Under the pieces are notes generated by a model. The model saw only the letters and a list, made by a program, of their open reading frames with translations. It searched no databases and was not told the origin of the DNA. A stretch of 64,000 bases of DNA, taken from the NCBI RefSeq assembly GCF_013283745.1, contig NZ_JABSTZ010000004.1:62001-126000 (forward strand). The letters are read 5' to 3'. Made by a program: the position numbers and the translations under genes. This DNA comes from Aeromicrobium stalagmiti (lineage in GTDB: Bacteria > Actinomycetota > Actinomycetes > Propionibacteriales > Nocardioidaceae). Below are positions 29,311-37,604 of this stretch, in pieces (positions within the stretch are counted from its first letter, which is position 1; each line of letters opens with the position of its first letter).

Positions 29311-30987
29311 ATGAGGTACGTGAGCAGCGCAGCAGCTGACGTACTGGACCGCCGCAAGTTCCTGGCGGGGGGTGTGGGCATCGCCGCGGGCCTGGGTGTC
29401 CTCGGACCCGCCGCGTTCCCCACCTCGGCCCCCGCCGCCGTGCCGACCGGCTTCGGTCACGGCGTCGCGTCGGGCGATCCGCTGCCCGACGCCGTCGTGC
29501 TCTGGACCCGTGTCACCCCGACCGACGACGCGGTGCCCGGCTCGGGTCGTGGGCCGCGGGTCGACGTCACGTGGGAGGTCGCCCGCGACGCCGACTTCGT
29601 CGACGTGGTCCGGCGCGGCGTCGTCCGGACCGGCCCCGCCCGTGACCACACGGTCAAGGTCGACGCGACCGGGCTCGAGCCGGCCACCGACTACCACTAC
29701 CGGTTCCTGCTGGACGAGCTCACGTCGCGGACCGGCCGCGCCCGCACCGCCCCGTCCCCGTCCAGCTCGCCCGAGCGGCTGCGGTTCGGCGTGGTGTCGT
29801 GCGCCAACTGGCAGGCCGGCTGGTTCACCTCCTACCGCCATCTCGCGGACCGGGGCGACCTCGACGCGGTCATCCACCTGGGCGACTACTTCTACGAGTA
29901 CCAGCCGGGCAAGTACTCCTTCGGGCACCGCAACGTCGACGTGCGCACCCACGACCCCCTCCACGAGACCGTGACGCTGAGCGACTACCGCCGCCGGCAC
30001 GCGCAGTACAAGACCGACCCCGACCTGCAGCAGCTGCACGCGGCCGTTCCGTTCATCGTGACGTGGGACGACCACGAGGTCGCCGACGGCAACTGGACCG
30101 GCGGGGCGTTCGAGCACCAGCCCGACGCGGAAGGGCCGTGGAAGCGGCGCGTGCGCGCGGCCCATCGCGCGTACGACGAGTGGATGCCGGTGAGGATCTC
30201 GGGCACGGCGGTCGTGGGTGACGGGGACCGGATCTACCGACGTCTGCAGTTCGGGCAGCTGGCCGACCTGTCGATGCTCGACCTGCGCAGCTATCGCAGC
30301 GAACGGGTCGACCCGGGTGATCCTGCGATCGACGACGTCGGCCGGACGATCACCGGAGGCGCCCAGCTGGCCTGGCTGGGCGGCAACCTGGCGACGTCGC
30401 CCTGTCGCTGGAAGCTGATCGGCAACCCGGTGATGATGTCGCCGCTGATGCTCCCGCCGCGCCCGAAGCTCGAGGAGTTCGCCCTCGCCCAGAACGTCAC
30501 CTTCACGCCGTTGAAGTCGGCCGAGCCCAACACCGACGGCTGGGACGGCTATGCGTTGGACCGACGACGGCTGCTCGAACGGATGGAGGCGGACGGGGTC
30601 ACCGACACGGTGTTCCTGACCGGCGACGTCCACTCGGCGTGGGCCATCGACCTGCCGTCGCCGACGACCGGGATGCCGCTGGCCACCGAGCTCGTCTGCC
30701 CGTCCCTGACGAGCAACAACGTCGACGACTTCATCGGAGCGGCGCCGCGGACGGTGTCGCTGAGCCTGGAGGCGGCGATCCAGGAGCGCAATCCGCACGT
30801 GCGCTGGGTCGACCTGGACGATCACGGCTTCACGGTGCTGCAGGTGACGGCCGAACGGGTGCAGATGGACTGGTACGCGATCAGCGACCGCCGTGACCCC
30901 GCGGCGACGTGCAACACACTGACGTCGTGGACCGTCGCTGCCGGGGACCCACGCCTGCGGCCGGTGCAGCACCCCGTGCAGGCCTGA
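29311..30987 (+). CDS. phoD: Alkaline phosphatase D family phosphodiesterase/phosphatase, Tat-exported
   Basis: A 558-residue protein. The Tat signal DRRKFLAGGVGIAAGLGVLG is near residue 15, so it is exported folded. A PhoD N-terminal beta domain (FGHGVASGDPLPDAVVLWTR) precedes the metallophosphatase core FGVVSCANW, HLGDYFYEY, WDDHEVADGNW and FLTGDVHSAW, which bind the Ca/Fe centre. It releases phosphate from mono- or diesters outside the cell. The ATG at 29311 is the likely start; a GTG three codons later is possible. No PHO box was evident. Confidence 0.92.
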   Translation: MRYVSSAAADVLDRRKFLAGGVGIAAGLGVLGPAAFPTSAPAAVPTGFGHGVASGDPLPDAVVLWTRVTPTDDAVPGSGRGPRVDVTWEVARDADFVDVVRRGVVRTGPARDHTVKVDATGLEPATDYHYRFLLDELTSRTGRARTAPSPSSSPERLRFGVVSCANWQAGWFTSYRHLADRGDLDAVIHLGDYFYEYQPGKYSFGHRNVDVRTHDPLHETVTLSDYRRRHAQYKTDPDLQQLHAAVPFIVTWDDHEVADGNWTGGAFEHQPDAEGPWKRRVRAAHRAYDEWMPVRISGTAVVGDGDRIYRRLQFGQLADLSMLDLRSYRSERVDPGDPAIDDVGRTITGGAQLAWLGGNLATSPCRWKLIGNPVMMSPLMLPPRPKLEEFALAQNVTFTPLKSAEPNTDGWDGYALDRRRLLERMEADGVTDTVFLTGDVHSAWAIDLPSPTTGMPLATELVCPSLTSNNVDDFIGAAPRTVSLSLEAAIQERNPHVRWVDLDDHGFTVLQVTAERVQMDWYAISDRRDPAATCNTLTSWTVAAGDPRLRPVQHPVQA

Positions 30988-30994
30988 GCACGCC

Positions 30995-31024
30995 GGGGCC
31001 GTCGCACGAGCGTGCGGCGGCCCC
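30995..31024. terminator. Bidirectional terminator hairpin
   Basis: GGGGCCG-T-CGCAC / GTGCG-G-CGGCCCC: a 13-bp stem counting one T-G wobble, loop GAGC. It lies between the converging phoD gene and the small membrane protein gene and could serve both. Confidence 0.75.
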
Positions 31025-31032
31025 GTGCGGGG

Positions 31033-31461
31033 CTACTCGGCTGACTTCTCCTGAGGCGCCGGACGCTCGGCGCCGCCACGGGGGCCGGCCGGCTTGTCGC
31101 CGTCCTTCGCGCCGGGACGCTGGCCGTCGTGTCCCTGACCAGCCGCGCCGCCCTTGCCCGGCTTTTCGGGCTTGTCGACCTTGTCGCCGTCGCACTCGCC
31201 CCGCGCGGCGCCGTCGGCGTCCGGACGCTCGCTCCCGCGGTCGGCCCGGGGGCTGCCGGGTGCGGTCTTCTCGCCCTGCGGCGTCTCGTACGTCGAGGAG
31301 CCCGAGCCCGAGCCGGAGCCGGAGTCCGATGACCCGGCCACGGCCGCGCTGACGCCGAGGGCGGAGATGCCTACGGCCGCCGCCGCGGCGATCAGCAGCA
31401 CGGTGCGGCGCGGGCGGGGGGCCGCCGGGGTCGCGGCGAGCGGAGTGGTGTCGTCGTTCAT
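31033..31461 (-). CDS. Single-pass membrane protein with long charged low-complexity exterior tail
   Basis: A 142-residue protein of unknown function. After a short basic cytoplasmic end, residues ~20-42 (TVLLIAAAAAVGISALGVSAAVAG) form one membrane helix or signal. The rest is disordered, rich in Gly, Asp, Lys, Pro and Ser (SGSGSGSGSS, KPEKPGKGG). The ATG at 31461 has GGAAGG upstream. It is divergent from a two-component system, and the gap between them holds repeats fit for the response regulator, so it is a probable target of that system. Confidence 0.65.
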   Translation of the reverse strand: MNDDTTPLAATPAAPRPRRTVLLIAAAAAVGISALGVSAAVAGSSDSGSGSGSGSSTYETPQGEKTAPGSPRADRGSERPDADGAARGECDGDKVDKPEKPGKGGAAGQGHDGQRPGAKDGDKPAGPRGGAERPAPQEKSAE

Positions 31462-31517
31462 GGTGTCCTTCCCGAGGCACCACGGTGGTGCCTCGACCTT
31501 CACGATGCGGAGCCAGG

Positions 31518-31534
31518 CTGAAGCCGCCCTGAAG
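31518..31534. promoter_or_regulatory. OmpR-type direct repeat, site 1
   Basis: CTGAAG-N5-CTGAAG, an 11-base period typical of tandem OmpR/PhoB-family binding. It lies on the side of the divergent membrane protein gene, 57 bases upstream of its start. Confidence 0.65.
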
Positions 31535-31555
31535 CACAGGCCCACGACAGGTCTT

Positions 31556-31572
31556 CTTCAGCCAGGCTTCAG
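31556..31572. promoter_or_regulatory. OmpR-type direct repeat, site 2 (inverted)
   Basis: CTTCAG-N5-CTTCAG, the same direct repeat as site 1 but on the opposite strand, 24 bases before the response regulator start. The two sites face in opposite directions, each toward its own gene, so one regulator could control both promoters. Confidence 0.65.
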
Positions 31573-31595
31573 CGCCGCCTGCGCACCATGGCGTC

Positions 31596-32267
31596 ATGAC
31601 CAATCCCGCACGCGTCCTCGTGGTCGAGGACGACGACGCCATCCGCGCCTCTCTCGTGGCCGCGGTCGAGTCCCGGGGGTGGACCGCGACCTCCGCGCCC
31701 GACGGACGCGACCTCGAGGCGCTGCTCGACACGTTCCGTCCTGACCTGGTCGTCCTCGACTGGATGCTGCCGGGCAGGTCGGGCATCGACCTGGCCCGGG
31801 TGGTCACGACGCACGGCGACGCCGGGATGATCCTGCTGACGGCCCGTGACGGCGTCGACGACAAGCTGCGCGGCTTCGGGGTCGGTGTCGACGACTACCT
31901 GGCCAAGCCTTTCGTGATGGCCGAGCTGGTGGCGCGGATGACGGCGATCCTGCGCCGGCGCGGACGCGCGCCCGGTGTCGTGGAGATCGGCGACCTCCTG
32001 GTCGACCTGGAGGCCGGAGCGGTCGTGCGCGGGGGGACGCCGGTCGTCCTCACCGGCACCGAGCTGCGGCTGCTCGGCTTCTTGGTGGGTGAGCGCGGGC
32101 GGACGCTGTCGAAGACACAGATCCTCACCCAGGTCTGGGGCTACGACAACTACGACCCCAACCTCGTCGAGGTCCACGTCAGCTCGTTGCGGCGCAAGCT
32201 CGAGGAGCACGGGCCACGGGTCATCCAGACGGTGCGCGGCATCGGCTACGTCGTGCGAGCCGCATGA
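31596..32267 (+). CDS. OmpR/PhoB-family response regulator
   Basis: A 223-residue regulator. The receiver has acidic pocket VVEDDD at 9-14, the phosphorylation site D55 in VVLDWMLPG, T in LLTARD and the conserved lysine in LAKPF. A winged-helix domain follows from about 125 (GTELRLLGFLVGERGRTLSK, VHVSSLRRKLE, VRGIGYVVR). Its stop overlaps the sensor kinase start by four bases. The CTGAAG/CTTCAG direct repeats upstream fit autoregulation. Confidence 0.93.
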   Translation: MTNPARVLVVEDDDAIRASLVAAVESRGWTATSAPDGRDLEALLDTFRPDLVVLDWMLPGRSGIDLARVVTTHGDAGMILLTARDGVDDKLRGFGVGVDDYLAKPFVMAELVARMTAILRRRGRAPGVVEIGDLLVDLEAGAVVRGGTPVVLTGTELRLLGFLVGERGRTLSKTQILTQVWGYDNYDPNLVEVHVSSLRRKLEEHGPRVIQTVRGIGYVVRAA

Positions 32268-33727
32268 GGCTGCGCCGACGGACGTCGTCTCCGCGGCGCC
32301 AGCGCACGCGGTCGTTGCGGACCCGCACCGTCGCCTCGGTGCTGGTCGCGCTGACGGGGCTCCTGGTCGTGCTCGGGGTCAGCGTCGACGCGGCGCTCGG
32401 GTCGCGGCTGCGCGGCGAGATCGAGCAGCGCCTGCAGGACCGCATCGAGACCGCGCAGGCGCTGAGCGGGTCGGTCACCGACCAGGAGCTCGTCGACCGG
32501 TTGTCGGGCCAGGGGGTGTCAGCGTTCATCCGCACGAGCGCCGGCGAGGTCTTCACGTCGGGGCCGTCGCCCGAGGAGATCACGGCAGACGCCGGCGGGG
32601 CGAGTCGCAGGCCGCCGCCGGGCCGCGGCGGCAACCCGCCGGGGGAGAGGACGCAGCCGAGCGGCCAGGTCGAGGAGCTCGGCACGGCCCTGACCCTGGA
32701 CGGCGAGCTGGACGACGGCTCGATCGTCCGGGTCGCGGCCGACTCCAGCCAGGTCGAGACGACCCTGGCCGAGCTGCGGCTGATCCTGGTCGTGGCGTCT
32801 GCCGTGACCCTGCTGCTGGCCGCGCTGGTGCTGCTGGTCGTGGTGCGCCGGGCGCTCGCGCCGCTCGACCACATGACGCGGGTCGCGCGCTCGATCACGT
32901 CCGGTGACCGGGGACGGCGCCTGCGGCCCGACCGGCCCCACACCGACATCGGTCGTACCGCGAGTGCGTTCGACGCGATGCTCGACGAGGTGGAAGGCGC
33001 CGAGCGTGCGGCGCTGCAGGCCGAGCAGCGGCTGCGTGACTTCTTGTCGGACGCCGCCCACGAGCTCAGGACACCGGTGGCCGGCATGCAGGCGGCCGCC
33101 GAGAGCCTGCTGCGCAACCAGTCGACGCGGGCCGGACGCGAGGAGCTCGCGGTGCACGTCGTCCGCGAAGCCCGCCACGCGGCGCGCCTCGTCGACGACA
33201 TGCTGCTGATGTCGCGCGTCGACCAGGGGCTCGACCTGGTGCGCAGGCCCGTCGACCTCGCCGATGCGGCCCGTGCGGCCGCCGAGCGCCCGTTGCTGGG
33301 CGATGCGACAGCCGTGACGGTGAGGTCCGACGGCGACGTGACCGTCCTCGCCGATCCCGACCGGGTCGCGCAGGTGCTCGGCAACCTGCTGGCCAACGCC
33401 GAACGGGTCGCCGACCACGTGGAGATCGCGGTGGTCCGCCACGGCGACCAGGTGGTCGTCGACGTCACGGACGACGGCCCCGGGGTCGCGCCGCAGGACC
33501 GTGAGCGGATCTTCGAGCGCATGGTCCGCCTCGACCATGGCCGTGACCGCCACGCCGGGGGAGTCGGTCTCGGGCTGCCGGTGGCCCGGGGCATCGCGCG
33601 GGCGCACGGAGGTGATCTGACGTGCGTGGAGTCGACGGGAGGAGCGCGATTCCGGCTGGTCCTGCCGGCACTGACGGCGCCCGTGCCGGCAGTCGGTGGC
33701 GCATTCCCGGTCATTTCCCGGTCATGA
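32264..33727 (+). CDS. Sensor histidine kinase (HAMP, HisKA, HATPase)
   Basis: A 487-residue kinase. It has a membrane helix at ~22-45, an extracytoplasmic sensor of about 130 residues with a proline-rich stretch (RRPPPGRGGNPPGE), a second helix at ~170-195 and HAMP. HisKA carries H266 in DAAHELRTPV. The N box is NLLANAERVAD, then DDGPGVAP and GVGLGLPVARGIARAHGG. It is coupled to the regulator by an ATGA overlap. The signal is unknown; a cell-envelope cue is plausible given the membrane-protein target. Confidence 0.93.
   Translation: MRLRRRTSSPRRQRTRSLRTRTVASVLVALTGLLVVLGVSVDAALGSRLRGEIEQRLQDRIETAQALSGSVTDQELVDRLSGQGVSAFIRTSAGEVFTSGPSPEEITADAGGASRRPPPGRGGNPPGERTQPSGQVEELGTALTLDGELDDGSIVRVAADSSQVETTLAELRLILVVASAVTLLLAALVLLVVVRRALAPLDHMTRVARSITSGDRGRRLRPDRPHTDIGRTASAFDAMLDEVEGAERAALQAEQRLRDFLSDAAHELRTPVAGMQAAAESLLRNQSTRAGREELAVHVVREARHAARLVDDMLLMSRVDQGLDLVRRPVDLADAARAAAERPLLGDATAVTVRSDGDVTVLADPDRVAQVLGNLLANAERVADHVEIAVVRHGDQVVVDVTDDGPGVAPQDRERIFERMVRLDHGRDRHAGGVGLGLPVARGIARAHGGDLTCVESTGGARFRLVLPALTAPVPAVGGAFPVISRS
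33704..33725 (+). repeat. Tandem 11-bp repeat at kinase stop codon
   Basis: TTCCCGGTCAT occurs twice back to back, overlapping the last codons of the kinase and lying about 90 bases before tig. It could be a recent slippage that altered the kinase C-terminus (PVISRS) or an 11-base-period binding site for tig control. Confidence 0.7.
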
Positions 33728-33812
33728 GAGACTGAAGGGACGCTTTGACGGCCGCCCACGGCCGCAGCGGGTCAGACGACCCCCCACCCGAGATCAAGCA
33801 GGAGTCAAACAC

Positions 33813-35180
33813 GTGAAGAGCACCACCGAGACACTGAGCCCGACACGGGTCAAGCTCACCATCGAGGTGCCGTTCGAGGAGTTCAAGCCCAGTCTTGATG
33901 CTGCCTACAAGACCATCGGCTCGCAGATCACCATCCCCGGCTTCCGCAAGGGCAAGGTCCCCGCGGCGATCGTCGACCAGCGCGTCGGCCGTGGCGCCGT
34001 CCTCGACCAGGCCCTCAACGACGCACTGCCGGGCTGGTACAGCCAGGCCATCCAGGACACCAACCTGCAGCCGCTGAGCCAGCCGGAGATCGACCTGTCC
34101 ACGTTCGAGGACGGCCAGCCGATCGAGGTCACCGCCGAGCTCGACGTCCGCCCCGAGCTGACGCTCCCCGACGTGTCGACCATCGAGGTCACGGTCGAGG
34201 ACGCCACCGTCGCCGACGCCGACGTCGACGAGCAGCTCACCGCGCTGCAGGAGCGTTTCGCGACGTTCGCCGAGGTCGACCGCGCGGTCGCCGACGGTGA
34301 CTTCCTGACGATCGACCTGTCCGCCGCGCAGAACGGCGAGGAGATCCCCGAGGCGCAGGCCGCGGGCATGCCCTACTCGGTCGGCAAGGCCACGATGCTC
34401 GACGGCCTCGACGAGGCCGTCATCGGCCTGTCGGCCGGCGAGTCCAAGACCTTCACGACCCAGCTCGTCGGCGGAGACCTCGCCGGGCAGGACGTCGACG
34501 TGACCGTCACGGTCAAGGACGTCAAGGAGCAGCAGCTCCCCGAGCTCGACGAGGAGTTCGCCCAGACCGCGTCGGAGTTCGACACGATCGAGGAGCTCCG
34601 CGCCGATCTGACCGAGCGCGTCACCCGCGGCAAGCGCATGGAGCAGGCCAACGAGGCCCGTGACCTGGTGCTCGACGAGATCGTCAGCGCGATCGACGCG
34701 CCGCTGCCCGAGGACCTCGTCACCGAGGAGATCTCGAGCCGTCGTCAGCAGATCGAGCAGCAGCTCGCCATGGCCGGCGTCTCGTTCGAGCAGTACCTCG
34801 ACGACGAGGAGCAGACCGTCGACGAGTTCGAGGCCGAGCTCGAGAAGCGCGTCCGCGACTCGCTGATCGCGCAGTTCGTGCTCGACCAGGTCGTCGCCGA
34901 CGAGGAGTTCGGCATCGACGACAACGAGCTCTCGCAGCACATCATGCGCCGCGCTCAGCAGTCGGGCGAGGACCCGAACTCCTACATCCAGCACATCATG
35001 GAGCACAACCACGTGCCCGAGATGGTCAGCGAGGTTCTGCGCGGCAAGGCGCTGGCGTCGCTGGTCGAGGGTGCGAAGGTCAGCGACAAGTCGGGCAACG
35101 TCGTCGAGCTCTCCAAGCTGCGCGCCGACGGCTCGATCGCCGAGGACACCGACGACGCCGAGGCGTCCGACGAGGCCTGA
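33813..35180 (+). CDS. tig: Trigger factor, ribosome-associated chaperone and PPIase
   Basis: A 455-residue protein. The N-terminal ribosome-binding domain contains the signature PGFRKGKVP near residue 45. The FKBP-type PPIase domain follows at about 155-240 (DGDFLTIDLSA, PYSVGKATMLDGLDEAVIGL), then a long helical C-terminal chaperone domain with an acidic tail (DTDDAEASDEA). The GTG at 33813 has AGGAG eight bases upstream. In most actinobacteria clpP1 follows directly; here about 21.7 kb of other genes intervene. Confidence 0.95.
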   Translation: MKSTTETLSPTRVKLTIEVPFEEFKPSLDAAYKTIGSQITIPGFRKGKVPAAIVDQRVGRGAVLDQALNDALPGWYSQAIQDTNLQPLSQPEIDLSTFEDGQPIEVTAELDVRPELTLPDVSTIEVTVEDATVADADVDEQLTALQERFATFAEVDRAVADGDFLTIDLSAAQNGEEIPEAQAAGMPYSVGKATMLDGLDEAVIGLSAGESKTFTTQLVGGDLAGQDVDVTVTVKDVKEQQLPELDEEFAQTASEFDTIEELRADLTERVTRGKRMEQANEARDLVLDEIVSAIDAPLPEDLVTEEISSRRQQIEQQLAMAGVSFEQYLDDEEQTVDEFEAELEKRVRDSLIAQFVLDQVVADEEFGIDDNELSQHIMRRAQQSGEDPNSYIQHIMEHNHVPEMVSEVLRGKALASLVEGAKVSDKSGNVVELSKLRADGSIAEDTDDAEASDEA

Positions 35181-35189
35181 GCCTCGTCC

Positions 35190-35220
35190 CGCACCGAGGC
35201 GTGACCAACGCCTCGGTGCG
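35190..35220 (+). terminator. Terminator of tig
   Basis: CGCACCGAGGCGT / ACGCCTCGGTGCG, a perfect 13-bp stem with loop GACCA, nine bases after the tig stop. The following GCCTGTTCCC has only a short T-run. Confidence 0.8.
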
Positions 35221-35223
35221 GCC

Positions 35224-35261
35224 TGTTCCCATCCCGCTCAGATACCGGCAGTATGGGAACA
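35224..35261 (+). promoter_or_regulatory. Inverted repeat reaching the lipase start codon
   Basis: TGTTCCCAT (35224-35232) and ATGGGAACA (35253-35261) are a perfect 9-bp inverted repeat. The second arm covers the GGGAAC in front of the gene and the A of its ATG. Nested inside is ATAC-N5-GTAT. Either an operator at the promoter or an RNA hairpin masking the start. Confidence 0.5.
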
Positions 35262-36517
35262 TGCCTGCCGAACCCGCCCGGACGACTGACGTCGCTGCGC
35301 TGGCGCTCGACTACGGCGACCGCCTGATCGTCGGCACCGCGCGCGAGATGCACCGCGCCGTCTCGTCACGGGTCTTCAGGGCCACCCGCCTGGTCGGCGG
35401 GCGCGTGCCCGAGTCGCTGCACGACGCGGTCGTGACCTCCGTCTACGGTGCGATCTCCGGCGTGCTGCGGGTCTCGAGCGGATCGGTCCGCGCGATGGCC
35501 TCGCGCGGCGTCGGGCGGCCCATCGAGGCCGGCCCGCGCGGCCGCCTCGTGGTCGCCGCGCTCAACGGCCTGATCGGCGACGAGCTGCGCATGCTGGACG
35601 ACCCGCAGGCCATCACGATGGCCGTCCGGGTCGAGGGCGACGACGTGCCCGCGACGTCCTGGCCGCTCGCGCAGGCGTTCCGGCACGGCACGAGCCACCC
35701 GGTGATCTTCCTGCACGGCCTGTGCGAGAACGACGAGTCGTGGTCCAACGGAGCCAAGGTGCACGGCACGACGTACGCCGAGCGGATCGCGGCCGAGACC
35801 GACGGCACACCGGTGATGGTGCGCTACAACACCGGCCTGCACATCTCGGAGAACGGCAAGCACCTCGACGTGCTGGTCCAGCAGATCGTGGCCAACTGGC
35901 CGGTGCCGGTCACGCGCATCACGCTCGTCGGGCACTCGATGGGTGGCCTGGTCGCCCGTGCCGCCACCAACCACGCCACGGCCGCGGGCGAGACCTGGCA
36001 GCACCTGGTGCGCGACGTCGTCTGCCTCGGCACGCCGCACGCCGGCGCCAACCTGGAGAAGGTCGCCCACCTCGGCTCGCGGCTGCTGCGGTTCTGGCCG
36101 GAGTCGGCCCCGTTCAGCTCGATCCTCGAGAGCCGGTCGGCCGGCATCGTCGACCTGCGGCACGGCTACATCACCCGCGACGAGTGGGAGGGGCAGGACC
36201 TCACCGGTCAGTGGGGTCTCGACCGCATCGCCGCGGCGCCGCTCGCCCACGCGGAGTACCACTTCGTCGCCGCAACCCTCGGCGCGTCGCAGGGGCACCC
36301 GCTGAGCGCCGTGCTCGGTGACCTGCTCGTCCACTTCTCGTCGGCGACCGGCGTCGGCCGGACGGGACCTGTCGTGGACGGTGCACGGTTCGAGTACCTC
36401 CCGAGCGCCCATCACTTCGCGCTGCTCAACCATCCGCAGGTCGGCGACTGGCTCGTGGAGTGGCTCAACGCCCGCACCCGCAACCCCCAGGCGCTCCCGG
36501 CTCCGCGTCAGGCCTGA
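35261..36517 (+). CDS. Alpha/beta-fold lipase/esterase (PGAP1/triacylglycerol lipase-like)
   Basis: A 418-residue hydrolase. A ~140-residue N-terminal region without recognised domain precedes HPVIFLHGLCENDESW, the nucleophile elbow GHSMGGLVARAA, CLGTPHAGANLE and a late histidine in LPSAHHFALLNHP. The organisation is that of intracellular lipases with a lid (NGAKVHGTTYAER). It follows tig after a terminator and has its own upstream inverted repeat. In M. tuberculosis a lipase gene (lipP) also neighbours tig, though of a different esterase family. Confidence 0.8.
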   Translation: MPAEPARTTDVAALALDYGDRLIVGTAREMHRAVSSRVFRATRLVGGRVPESLHDAVVTSVYGAISGVLRVSSGSVRAMASRGVGRPIEAGPRGRLVVAALNGLIGDELRMLDDPQAITMAVRVEGDDVPATSWPLAQAFRHGTSHPVIFLHGLCENDESWSNGAKVHGTTYAERIAAETDGTPVMVRYNTGLHISENGKHLDVLVQQIVANWPVPVTRITLVGHSMGGLVARAATNHATAAGETWQHLVRDVVCLGTPHAGANLEKVAHLGSRLLRFWPESAPFSSILESRSAGIVDLRHGYITRDEWEGQDLTGQWGLDRIAAAPLAHAEYHFVAATLGASQGHPLSAVLGDLLVHFSSATGVGRTGPVVDGARFEYLPSAHHFALLNHPQVGDWLVEWLNARTRNPQALPAPRQA

Positions 36518-36571
36518 CATACCGCCGTTATCTGGATATCCTCGGGCGACCCCCACTCCCGAGGAGCCCGC

Positions 36572-37033
36572 ATGGCCAACCAGCAGCTGATCGACGGCAC
36601 GATCGACATCGATGCCACCCCCGCGACCGTGTGGGGCATCGTGTCCGACCTGCGGAGCATGGGGGAGCGCAGCCCCCAGTGCCGGCGGATGTTCGTGCTG
36701 GGCCAGGAGATCGGCCTCGGCACGCGGACGTTCAACCTCAACCGTCAGGGCTGGAAGCGCTGGCCCACCAACGCCAAGGTCGTCGCGTTCGAGCCCGAGC
36801 GCAGGATCGCGTTCCAGATCCTCGAGAACCGCACGGTCTGGACGTACGAGCTCGAGCCCACGGCGACGGGCACGCGGCTGACCGAGTCGCGCACGGCGCC
36901 GCGGGGGGTCTCGAAGGTCTCGAACGTCGCGACGCAGCGGTTCCTCGGCGGCACCGACACGTTCGAGGTGTCGTTGAAGGACGGCATCCGGCGCACGCTG
37001 GAGCAGGTCAAGGCCGCTGCGGAGAAGGCCTGA
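36572..37033 (+). CDS. SRPBCC family protein, copy 1
   Basis: A 153-residue START/Bet v 1-like ligand-binding protein. The opening IDIDATPATVWGIVSDLRSMGERSP is the standard SRPBCC first strand and helix. The core WTYELEPTATGTRLTESR and a C-terminal long helix (LKDGIRRTLEQVKAAAEKA) close a hydrophobic pocket. It probably binds a lipid or polyketide-like ligand. Its stop shares one base with the start of a second, similar gene. Confidence 0.75.
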   Translation: MANQQLIDGTIDIDATPATVWGIVSDLRSMGERSPQCRRMFVLGQEIGLGTRTFNLNRQGWKRWPTNAKVVAFEPERRIAFQILENRTVWTYELEPTATGTRLTESRTAPRGVSKVSNVATQRFLGGTDTFEVSLKDGIRRTLEQVKAAAEKA

Positions 37034-37506
37034 TGGGCCAGCCGCCGCTGGAGACCTCGATCGAGATCGCCGCACCCCCGGCCGCCGTCTGGGCCGCCGT
37101 GTCCGACCTGGGGGCGATGCGACGCCGCAGCCCCGAGCTGGTCGGCTCGTGGATGATCGGCCGCCCGCGGGTGGGTCGTCGGGCGGTCAACCTCAACCGC
37201 CGCGGGTGGTTCGTCTGGCCGACGTTCACGCGCATCACCCGATGGAAGGACCCCGCTCGTGACTCCGGTCGCGGCGCGCTGGCCTTCCACGTGACGCCGA
37301 CCGACGTCGAGTGGTCCTACGAGCTGGAACCGACCGCCGGCGGCGGGACCCTGCTGACCGAGCGGCGGTCGGCGCTGGTCGACCCCAGCCTGGTCGTGCG
37401 CCTGACGGCGAAGGTGTTCCTGGGCGGCTCGGACAGCCACGACGTCGAGCTCCTCGCCGGCATGGACACGACCCTCGCCGCGATCGCCGCCGACACCCAC
37501 CGCTGA
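37033..37506 (+). CDS. SRPBCC family protein, copy 2
   Basis: A 157-residue paralogue of the preceding protein (IEIAAPPAAVWAAVSDLGAM, NLNRRGWFVWPTF against NLNRQGWKRWPTN, WSYELEPTAGGGTLLTERR). The TGATG junction couples the two, suggesting a heterodimer or two binding proteins for related ligands. A large hairpin 18 bases downstream ends the transcript. Confidence 0.72.
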   Translation: MGQPPLETSIEIAAPPAAVWAAVSDLGAMRRRSPELVGSWMIGRPRVGRRAVNLNRRGWFVWPTFTRITRWKDPARDSGRGALAFHVTPTDVEWSYELEPTAGGGTLLTERRSALVDPSLVVRLTAKVFLGGSDSHDVELLAGMDTTLAAIAADTHR

Positions 37507-37524
37507 GGAGACCCTTCCCGCCCC

Positions 37525-37594
37525 CTGACGAGAGCGTTCCCGCCCCTCGAGGGGCAGGAACCCTCTCCTGGAGGGGCGGGAACGCTCTCGTCAG
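37525..37594. terminator. Long perfect hairpin between convergent genes
   Basis: Arms 37525-37548 and 37571-37594 are 24-base perfect complements (starting CTGACGAGAGCG and ending CGCTCTCGTCAG), with a 22-base loop. The left half can also fold locally as GTTCC-N-GCCCC/GGGGC-N-GGAAC. It ends transcripts from the SRPBCC pair and from the GntR gene. Confidence 0.8.
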
Positions 37595-37604
37595 CGCGAG
37601 GGGG

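Noticed and set aside
33813..35180. Internal hairpins and acidic repeats in tig as a regulatory element
   Set aside because: The repetitive GACGAGGAG-like codons simply encode the acidic stretches of trigger factor.
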